From Helicobacteraceae bacterium UBA6016 (GTDB lineage: Bacteria; Campylobacterota; Campylobacteria; Campylobacterales; UBA6016), in assembly GCA_002428055.1 (NCBI GenBank), contig DIZY01000040.1, forward strand, positions 9,875 through 16,352: DNA of 6,478 nt, in the 5' to 3' direction. The notes beneath the pieces are model-generated. The model was not told the DNA's origin and searched no databases. It saw only the letters and a list, made by a program, of their open reading frames with translations. Below are positions 1-4,743 of this stretch, one piece after another (the first letter of the stretch is position 1; each line of letters opens with the position of its first letter). The position numbers and the translations under genes are program-made.

Positions 1-783
1 ATTTTCCATCGTCTCTATAATGATTTCCGGATAGTACGCATCGTTTATCTTGACCTCCAGCTTTTCGCCGTCATCAAATACGAAAATATCGGGGATAATC
101 TGACCAGACTCCTCCAGATACTCTATCGCCGGAGGATTTTTGAGCTTTTTGACGGCGTTCATCGCCTCTTTAAATTTTGGATTTTTGGCGTATTCGGCGT
201 AGCTTTCTAGATTTTTTACTATCTCTACCGCTAGCTCATAAACAACATTATCAAGCCCCGCATCTTCAAGCTGAAACAGGTAGCTCTCAACAAAATCCAA
301 AGCGCCGATACCCGGAGGCGATAGATAGATAAATCGTCCCCGTATCCTCTCTATCTCCTCTTTTGACGCCCCGGTATCGGCCTCAATAGCCTCATAATCT
401 CCGTCAAAAAAACCGCCTTCATCCAGATGTTCTGCTATTTTTGTGGCTATTGATTGGCTTCTGACGGTCGGAAAAAGCGGCGCATCTATCTGCTCACTAA
501 CACTCTCAAATAGCGATGTATACTTGAGCGCAAGCTCCTCTCTAAACTCTTTTTTCCCTACCTTCTCGAAACTTTGATAGTGCTCGTCTTCGTGATACTC
601 TTTCTCTTTGTCCTCTTTTAGCTCCTCGTCATGCCTTTGCCTGACTTCACAAAAAGGGTTATTGGCTAGATTTTCGCTTAGTCTATCTCCAAGGTCGCTT
701 AGTCCCGCCTGCAACAGCGGAAGCCAGTTTTTCAAGGTTGATGAGAGCTTGCCCTTTTGGGCGGCGACTAGCCTTTGTTTCAT
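1..783 (-). CDS. rpoN: RNA polymerase sigma-54 factor RpoN, N-terminal 261 residues (runs off the left edge)
   Basis: Sigma-54 directs core polymerase to -24/-12 promoters and needs AAA+ activators to open them; in Campylobacterota it drives the middle flagellar genes (hook, basal body, minor flagellin). The reading frame is open from an ATG at 783 to base 1. Seen: an N-terminal activator-interacting region I (about residues 1-45, LSSTLKNWLPLLQ and LSENLANNPF), an acidic linker rich in E, D and K (about 50-80), then the core-binding domain with SIATKIAEHLDEGGFF (about 131-146), SPPGIGALDF and IIPDIFVFDDG. The helix-turn-helix and the RpoN box expected near the C terminus are outside the window. 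The ATG overlaps the lptB stop by four bases (ATGA), so translation is probably coupled. The lptB-rpoN pair is the usual order in proteobacteria, which supports the call. Confidence 0.95.
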   Translation of the reverse strand, partial: MKQRLVAAQKGKLSSTLKNWLPLLQAGLSDLGDRLSENLANNPFCEVRQRHDEELKEDKEKEYHEDEHYQSFEKVGKKEFREELALKYTSLFESVSEQIDAPLFPTVRSQSIATKIAEHLDEGGFFDGDYEAIEADTGASKEEIERIRGRFIYLSPPGIGALDFVESYLFQLEDAGLDNVVYELAVEIVKNLESYAEYAKNPKFKEAMNAVKKLKNPPAIEYLEESGQIIPDIFVFDDGEKLEVKINDAYYPEIIIETMEN

Positions 784-1505
784 ACCTGACTCTTATCTCC
801 GAGATAGTGTTGCTTGACTATTTCACTACTCATTATCTCTTTTGGCGTACCCTCCGCAAGAAGTGCGCCTCGTCCTAGCACATAAGCCCTATCGGATACC
901 TCTAGCGCTTCTCTAAAGCTATGGTCGGTGATGATAATGCCGATACCCTCGTTTTTTAGCTCGACTATTATTTTTTGGATTTCGCTAACCGCAAGAGGGT
1001 CTACCCCCGCAAAAGGCTCGTCAAGGAGCAAAAACTTTGGGCTTGGGGCAAGCGCTCTTGCTATCTCCACTCGTCTTCTCTCGCCACCGGATAGCGCATA
1101 AGCAGGGCGGGAGCGAATAGGCTCGATGGAGAGCATCTCAAGAAGCTTGTCGGTGTGTTGCATTACAAGCTCTTCATTGTTGCCGTGTACTATTTCACAC
1201 GCAAGCTCAATATTCTCCTCAACCGTCAAATCTTTAAATACGCTAGACTCTTGCGGCAAATAAGCAAGCCCGATTTTTGCCTTTTCATGAAGGGCTAAAG
1301 CCGTAATATCTTTGCCGTCAAGCACTACACTACCGCCATCTATATCGATAAGTCCGCAGATAGAATAAAAAAGCGTCGTCTTTCCCGCTCCGTTTGGACC
1401 GAGCAGACTTACTATCTCTCCCGAGTCGAAATGCACGCTCACGCCGCCTAGTGCGGTATGTTTCTTGAAATGCTTTTTGATATTTTTGGCTTCTAGCTTA
1501 TGCAC
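780..1505 (-). CDS. lptB: LPS export ABC transporter ATP-binding protein LptB
   Basis: Cytoplasmic ATPase of the LptB2FGC complex that extracts lipopolysaccharide from the inner membrane and pushes it across the periplasmic bridge. At 241 residues it has normal family length. In order: Walker A GPNGAGKT (36-43), Q-loop YLPQ (82-85), F90-K91 at the place where LptB contacts the coupling helices of LptF/G, signature LSGGE (138-142), Walker B FLLLDE (158-163), D-loop with VDP (168-170) and H-loop His195 in TDHSFREAL. The start is a GTG at 1505, eight bases inside the tsaE 3' end, with GAGG six bases upstream; no better ATG exists. The residue pattern and the rpoN neighbour separate it from the similar LivF/LivG amino-acid ATPases. 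Confidence 0.95.
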   Translation of the reverse strand: MHKLEAKNIKKHFKKHTALGGVSVHFDSGEIVSLLGPNGAGKTTLFYSICGLIDIDGGSVVLDGKDITALALHEKAKIGLAYLPQESSVFKDLTVEENIELACEIVHGNNEELVMQHTDKLLEMLSIEPIRSRPAYALSGGERRRVEIARALAPSPKFLLLDEPFAGVDPLAVSEIQKIIVELKNEGIGIIITDHSFREALEVSDRAYVLGRGALLAEGTPKEIMSSEIVKQHYLGDKSQV

Positions 1506-1917
1506 ACTCTACCTCGTAAATTCTGGTTTCAATCTCTTTTGTTATTCTTATCCTAACAAATTTCATTCCCGCACCTGCAAGGAATTTTTCTATTTTTTCA
1601 TCCGCCCACTCCATAAAGTGCCAGCCGCCCTCTTCCAGATACTCAAACATCGCTTTTTCAAAGTATACGCCCGTGCCGAAGTTATAAAAATCATAGTGAA
1701 ATATCTTACTAGTATATTCATTCATAACGGCAAAAGTGGGCGAAGAGACCTCACCCTCTACCCCAAAAAGAGTGGCAAAAGCCCTAACAAGTGCGGTCTT
1801 ACCGTATCCAAGGTCGCCATAAAGCAAAAAGACGCCGCCCGCAGGAAACGCCTCTTTTATATACACGGCGACTTTTGACAGCTCGCTCTCGTTTTTGACC
1901 TCAAACGCTTTTTTCAC
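1498..1917 (-). CDS. tsaE: tRNA threonylcarbamoyladenosine biosynthesis ATPase TsaE
   Basis: P-loop ATPase that works with TsaB and TsaD to place threonylcarbamoyl on A37 of ANN-decoding tRNAs. The 139-residue length is normal. Seen: Walker A GDLGYGKT (34-41; the residue before GKT is Tyr, where Ala or Ser is commoner), SPTF (59-62), HYDFYN (74-79, in place of the usual YHxDLYR), and EWADE (103-107), the conserved Trp/Glu segment of the family. The start is a GTG at 1917, three bases after the trpD stop, with AAGG eight bases upstream lying in the trpD end. The 3' end overlaps lptB by eight bases. The same tsaE-lptB-rpoN order occurs, as I recall it, at the C. jejuni rpoN locus. Confidence 0.92.
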   Translation of the reverse strand: MKKAFEVKNESELSKVAVYIKEAFPAGGVFLLYGDLGYGKTALVRAFATLFGVEGEVSSPTFAVMNEYTSKIFHYDFYNFGTGVYFEKAMFEYLEEGGWHFMEWADEKIEKFLAGAGMKFVRIRITKEIETRIYEVECA

Positions 1918-1920
1918 CTA

Positions 1921-2907
1921 TCAAACCTTGTTCGACACGGATATGACTTTTTGCAGCGTCTCATACGCCTTGCCGCTTTGCAGTGCATACCTAGCCATCT
2001 CAAGTCCGTCTTTAATATCTCTTGCTTTACCTGAAGCCAGAAGAGCCAGAGCGGTGTTCAATGCGACAACGGAGGTTTTTGCTTCATCGGCTTCGTTTTT
2101 TAGCACCGCAGTAGTAGTAGCGGCGTTTTTTATAGCGTCTCCGCCGAGTATCGCCTCTTTCGGATATAGCTTTAGCCCGTAAGCCTCAGGGTCTAGCTCA
2201 TGCTCGCTCACCTTCTCCCCGTCAAAAAAGGCGTATTTGCTCAATCCGCCTATACTCGCCTCGTCCATTCCATCGTTGCTGTTGACGATAATTCCTCTTT
2301 TTGAGCCGGTATTTGCAAGCGCTTGTGCACACTTTGTCGTCAATGACGAATCATATACGCCGACAAGATGTCTCTGTACGCCGGCAGGGTTACAAAGGGG
2401 ACCAAGCATGTTAAATATCGTGCGGTGCGGCAAGCTTCGGCGGATAGGCATGATATGCTTGAGGGCGGGATGATAAGTAGGGGCAAACAAAAATGCAAAC
2501 CCGCTCTCCAAAAGCACCGTAAGCTTCGCATCACGGCTGTCAAGCTCTATCTTGACGCCCAAAGCCTCCAACATATCCGCACTTCCAGACTTGCTCGTAA
2601 TGCTTCTATTTCCATGCTTTGCTACGAATAGCCCAAGAGATGCGAGCAAGAAGCTCACCGTCGTAGAAATATTAAAACTCCCACTCTTATCTCCGCCCGT
2701 ACCGCAGTTGTCGATAAGCATATCTTTTATCTCTGGGGGAGTCTCGAAAGGCACCATAAAAGAGCGCATCACCTCTACCGCCGCCCTTATCTCATCTTCA
2801 CTCTCGCCGCGCTCATACATCGACACGAGAAACGCCCTCGCATCATCCTCGGCTACTTGCCCCTCAAAAAGAGCCGTAAAGTTCTTTTTTGCCTCTTCGT
2901 AACTCAC
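1921..2907 (-). CDS. trpD: Anthranilate phosphoribosyltransferase TrpD (stand-alone)
   Basis: Transfers phosphoribosyl from PRPP to anthranilate, the second committed step of tryptophan synthesis, in the cytoplasm. The 328-residue frame carries the whole class motif set: CGTGGD (68-73, PRPP binding), FNIST (78-82), KHGNR (97-101), SKSGSADMLEALG (105-117), APTYHPALK (142-150), RRSLPHRTIFNMLGPLCNPA (156-175) and DGMDE (212-216, with Asp215/Glu216 for Mg2+). These fit true TrpD better than the TrpD2/YbiB DNA-binding paralogues. There is no fused TrpG glutamine amidotransferase domain, unlike the TrpGD fusion of several Campylobacter species. The GTG start overlaps the stop of the S4 gene by four bases (GTGA). 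No other trp gene is present; the neighbours concern tRNA modification, LPS export and sigma-54, so the position says nothing about tryptophan regulation. Confidence 0.93.
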   Translation of the reverse strand: MSYEEAKKNFTALFEGQVAEDDARAFLVSMYERGESEDEIRAAVEVMRSFMVPFETPPEIKDMLIDNCGTGGDKSGSFNISTTVSFLLASLGLFVAKHGNRSITSKSGSADMLEALGVKIELDSRDAKLTVLLESGFAFLFAPTYHPALKHIMPIRRSLPHRTIFNMLGPLCNPAGVQRHLVGVYDSSLTTKCAQALANTGSKRGIIVNSNDGMDEASIGGLSKYAFFDGEKVSEHELDPEAYGLKLYPKEAILGGDAIKNAATTTAVLKNEADEAKTSVVALNTALALLASGKARDIKDGLEMARYALQSGKAYETLQKVISVSNKV

Positions 2908-3152
2908 GCTATCTCCCTCACAAACTCATCCTGTGCCGTTTTTGGAATGGTCTTTGTCGTCGGCACTTTGAGCACTTCGTATCTTTTGACACTCTCCAGA
3001 TACCTTATCTCGACTACATCGCCGACTCTGACATCCTTTGATGCCTTGACCTGCGCACCGTTCAGATAGACCACGCCATGCTCTATCATGTCGGCAGCTA
3101 TGCTTCTTCTTTTTACTATGTTTGTCGTATTGATGAATTTATCTATCCGCAT
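2904..3152 (-). CDS. S4-domain RNA-binding protein, HslR/Hsp15-like
   Basis: Small single-domain RNA-binding protein. The S4 fold is seen in MRIDKFINTTNIVKRRSIAADMI (residues 1-23, cut as RIDKF, KRR, ADM), then GVVYLNG, K.SKDVRVGD and VEIRYL. Relatives such as Hsp15 bind the 50S subunit with stalled nascent chain; whether this one does is inferred from family only. I chose the ATG at 3152 (82 residues): homologues begin MRIDKF, and AAAGA lies seven bases upstream. A TTG at 3158 would add only two residues and leave a single base between it and that site. It is the first gene of the five-gene minus-strand operon, about 26 bases downstream of a clear -10 box, and its stop overlaps the trpD start. 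Confidence 0.88.
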   Translation of the reverse strand: MRIDKFINTTNIVKRRSIAADMIEHGVVYLNGAQVKASKDVRVGDVVEIRYLESVKRYEVLKVPTTKTIPKTAQDEFVREIA

Positions 3153-3177
3153 ACTCAAATCTTTATTGCTTTTTGAG

Positions 3178-3183
3178 ATTATA
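3178..3183 (-). promoter_or_regulatory. Sigma-70-type -10 box for the S4-trpD-tsaE-lptB-rpoN operon
   Basis: On the minus strand the sequence reads TTTTTCGCTAATATAAT, a perfect TATAAT about 25 bases before the S4 start codon. The stretch before it is T-rich without a TTGACA-like -35 box, which is the usual look of sigma-70 promoters in Campylobacter. Since genes 3152-1 are fused end to end, this is the only candidate for the whole operon within the window, and rpoN would then be transcribed by the housekeeping polymerase. The transcription start has not been determined here. Confidence 0.55.
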
Positions 3184-3202
3184 TTAGCGAAAAACTATTT
3201 AA

Positions 3203-3220
3203 TTGGAGTAGAATTTGCTT
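3203..3220 (+). promoter_or_regulatory. Candidate sigma-54 (-24/-12) promoter of the MipA-like gene
   Basis: The sequence TTGGAGTAGAATTTGCTT has GG (3205-3206) and GC (3217-3218) exactly ten bases apart, the fixed spacing of sigma-54 promoters, with a good -12 half (TTTGCTT) and a partial -24 half (TTGG, but AG in place of CA). The element lies 54 bases ahead of the start codon at 3275 on the correct strand. A CATAAT at 3222-3227 could instead be a sigma-70 -10 box, so which sigma factor is used is open. Confidence 0.4.
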
Positions 3221-3274
3221 ACATAATCAAAAAACTATTGCGCTTCTTTAAAAAGTTGGATTAGAGGATAAAAA

Positions 3275-4000
3275 ATGAAAAAAATAGTTATCGTATCGCT
3301 TAGCGCCGCCATTTTGGCTTGTGCACAAAACTCTAATACAATAGGTCTTGGAGTCATATCTTTGGAGCAGCCGTACAAGGGAGCAAAGAGTAGAGTTTTG
3401 GTTTTGCCTTATTTTGAGGCTCGCTATAATGGATTTTACTTTAGAGGATTAGAGTGTGGATTTGAACAAAAAATTGACGGAGAATTTGGCGTTGGGGCGT
3501 TCGTCAAGGCGAGATTGGACGGATACGAAAGCTCTGATTCGCAGTATTTAGAAGGAATGCAAAATAGAAAAGATGCCCTAGAGGCAGGAATAAGAGGTTC
3601 GTTTGGCAACCATCAAGCCGGAAAGGTCTCTATTTTTGTCTCAAACGATATATCAAATACCCACAAGGGATATGAGCTTGGTATAGAGTATTCAAAATCT
3701 TTCTTACAAGGCAACTCATCATTTACCCCTTTTGTATCACTCAAAAGAGAGAGCGAGAAGCTGACAAACTACTATTACGGCGTTAGACAATCAGAATCCA
3801 CACCCCTAAGAGAGCAGTATTCGACAAATGGGGCTACAAATGCCCAAGTAGGGATCAGATACGGATATAAACTATCGGAAAATATAGCTATCACAAGCAT
3901 GGCTACATATGGAAGATTTGACGAGTCGATACACAAAAGTCCGATTGTAAACCAAAAAGACCAAACAAAGCTTTTTGTAGGCTGTGGATATAAGTTTTAG
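3275..4000 (+). CDS. MipA/OmpV family outer-membrane protein
   Basis: A predicted beta-barrel of the outer membrane. Family members include MipA (a scaffold for murein hydrolase MltA with PBP1b in E. coli) and OmpV; the substrate or partner here is unknown. At 241 residues it is close to family length. Seen: a signal peptide MKKIVIVSLSAAILACA, with likely signal peptidase I cleavage after A-C-A (residue 17); the N-terminal hallmark GLGV..LEQPYKGAKSR..VLPYFEARYNGFYFRG (24-58); the C-terminal hallmark LTNYYYGVRQSES (163-175), R.QYSTNGATNAQVGIRYGY, SPIVNQ; and a terminal phenylalanine as expected for BAM-dependent barrels. AGAGGA six bases before the ATG is a good ribosome binding site. It is a single-gene unit, divergent from the S4 operon and convergent with the metallopeptidase fragment 19 bases downstream. 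Confidence 0.87.
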   Translation: MKKIVIVSLSAAILACAQNSNTIGLGVISLEQPYKGAKSRVLVLPYFEARYNGFYFRGLECGFEQKIDGEFGVGAFVKARLDGYESSDSQYLEGMQNRKDALEAGIRGSFGNHQAGKVSIFVSNDISNTHKGYELGIEYSKSFLQGNSSFTPFVSLKRESEKLTNYYYGVRQSESTPLREQYSTNGATNAQVGIRYGYKLSENIAITSMATYGRFDESIHKSPIVNQKDQTKLFVGCGYKF

Positions 4001-4019
4001 GGGCGTTGCTAAAAACGAT

Positions 4020-4331
4020 TTAATACAAAAATAGTAATCTTCCGTTTTCTTTGAGCCACGCCTCACTCTCTTTGTATGCGGGTATGAGGGTTGCGACATG
4101 CGCCCAAAACCGATGAGAGTGATTGAGCTCTCTTAGGTGGCAGATTTCGTGGATTACGACATATTCGATGACACTTTTGGGGGCCCCGACTAGTCTTGAG
4201 CTGAAGCTGAGATTTTTTCTAGCCGAGCAGCTTCCCCATCTGCTTTTTGCGTCTCGAAAGCTTATTTTTTCGTACTTCACACCGTAAAACGATGCAATAT
4301 CTTCTACTTTCAGCGCAAAACCAACTCGCAT
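4020..4331 (-). CDS. YgjP-type (DUF45/M48-like) zinc metallopeptidase, C-terminal part only
   Basis: This 103-residue frame contains the whole catalytic end of the family: [18 protein letters not shown] (30-47), the zinc site HEICH (61-65) and the following LNHSHRFW (69-76), whose second His is the usual third ligand region. Full members are about 220-240 residues, so some 120-130 N-terminal residues are missing. The apparent ATG at 4331 is not a natural start: it lies inside a 23-base segment that is flagellin sequence (see 4309-4331), and a stop codon (TAA at 4334-4332) stands directly before it. Family similarity begins around residue 8-12 ([11 protein letters not shown]). I read this as a gene cut by a rearrangement or by an assembly join. 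It converges on the MipA-like gene. Confidence 0.82.
   Translation of the reverse strand: MRVGFALKVEDIASFYGVKYEKISFRDAKSRWGSCSARKNLSFSSRLVGAPKSVIEYVVIHEICHLRELNHSHRFWAHVATLIPAYKESEAWLKENGRLLFLY
4309..4331 (+). repeat. 23-base direct repeat, left copy, at the metallopeptidase/flagellin junction
   Basis: The sequence TTCAGCGCAAAACCAACTCG and three further bases are identical to 6456-6478; the base before differs (T at 4308, G at 6455). It encodes flagellin SAQNQLA in both copies and in the same frame. The match ends at the right only because the window ends, so the true repeat may be longer. It marks the exact change from metallopeptidase to flagellin sequence. Confidence 0.95.
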
Positions 4332-4516
4332 TTACGGTAGAAAATATCTCCGTAGCAAAAGTAAATGTCTCCGCTGCAGAGTCACAAATAAGAGATGTGG
4401 ACTTCGCCGAAGAGAGCGCTAACTTCTCAAAGAGAAATATATTGGCTCAGGCCGGAAGCTATGCTATGAGTCAAGCGAATGCGGTACAGCAGAATGTATT
4501 GAGGTTGTTGCAGTAA
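4310..4516 (+). CDS. Flagellin, C-terminal 68 residues only (3' gene fragment)
   Basis: The frame encodes the flagellin D1/D0 C-terminal helix: [15 protein letters not shown], then [17 protein letters not shown], then [20 protein letters not shown] and a final [11 protein letters not shown], ending in TAA. This is the canonical end of a Campylobacter-type flagellin, which packs inside the filament core and is bound by FliS and the export gate. Nothing upstream is flagellin: the frame stays open leftwards through the antisense of the metallopeptidase (ATG at 4292, TTG at 4247), but that reading has no meaning and no ribosome site. It is either the end of an upstream flagellin whose body is missing, or the end of the flagellin that starts at 4744, displaced by a join. 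Both share the same frame and the 23 bases at the junction. Confidence 0.85.
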   Translation, partial: SAQNQLAFTVENISVAKVNVSAAESQIRDVDFAEESANFSKRNILAQAGSYAMSQANAVQQNVLRLLQ

Positions 4517-4544
4517 GAGTAGTATAAACTCATTTTTTGCATAT

Positions 4545-4562
4545 ACGGCTGTATCTTTGCCT
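4545..4562 (+). promoter_or_regulatory. Possible sigma-54 element upstream of the sigma-28 promoter
   Basis: CGGCTGTATCTTTGCC shows GGC (4547-4549) and TTTGC (4556-4560) with the correct ten bases between GG and GC. The -24 half begins with C, not T, and the element lies about 180 bases before the start codon, so it may be chance. If used it would give the flagellin a second promoter. Confidence 0.22.
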
Positions 4563-4628
4563 GCAATACATACACTATAAAAAAATAAAACTCACCCAAA
4601 TATGCGAAAAAGATGCGAGAAAAAACGC

Positions 4629-4655
4629 TAAACAAAACCCTTTAAAGCACGATAT
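4629..4655 (+). promoter_or_regulatory. Sigma-28 (FliA) promoter of the flagellin gene
   Basis: TAAA (4629-4632) and CGATAT (4650-4655) are separated by 17 bases, the same distance as in the consensus TAAA-N15-GCCGATAA, and CGATAT is the form found in Campylobacter flaA-type promoters. Transcription would start around 4662, giving an A+T-rich leader of roughly 80 bases. This makes the flagellin a late gene expressed after hook completion, when FlgM is exported and FliA is released. Confidence 0.8.
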
Positions 4656-4743
4656 AGCTGGACACTGTGTAAAAATAATTCATTGCAAATAATTATAAGT
4701 CACATAAAAATAATATTACAAAACTACTCACTAAGGGATTTTT

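Larger units (their letters stand above)
4517..4743 (+). other. Flagellin intergenic/leader region
   Basis: These 227 bases hold no gene. From left to right: just after the stop of the flagellin fragment a weak GAGT/ACTC hairpin followed by a run of six T (about 4517-4538), a possible sigma-54 element (4545-4562), the sigma-28 promoter (4629-4655), a strongly A+T-rich leader of about 80 bases, and the ribosome binding site AAGGGA (4733-4738), five bases before the ATG. No tRNA or small-RNA structure was recognised. Confidence 0.7.

Noticed and set aside
1465..1878. Plus-strand open frame of 137 codons across lptB/tsaE
   Set aside because: It lies wholly antisense to two genes with clear motifs and shows no protein family features.
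3311..3328. Possible lipobox (ILAC) in the MipA-like signal peptide
   Set aside because: The -3/-2 residues Ile-Leu do not fit the lipobox well, an A-C-A signal peptidase I site follows, and family members are barrels and not lipoproteins.
4001..4019. Short inverted repeat CGTT/AACG between the convergent MipA-like and metallopeptidase genes
   Set aside because: A stem of only four bases, without a G+C-rich core or a proper T run, is not enough to call a terminator.
4247..4516. An 89-codon gene beginning at TTG 4247 and ending as flagellin
   Set aside because: The part before 4310 is the antisense of the metallopeptidase; only 4310-4516 is flagellin, so the longer frame is a junction product and not a gene.
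4517..4538. GAGT/ACTC hairpin followed by six T after the flagellin fragment
   Set aside because: The stem is four base pairs, too weak to be listed as a terminator on its own, although position and T run are suggestive.
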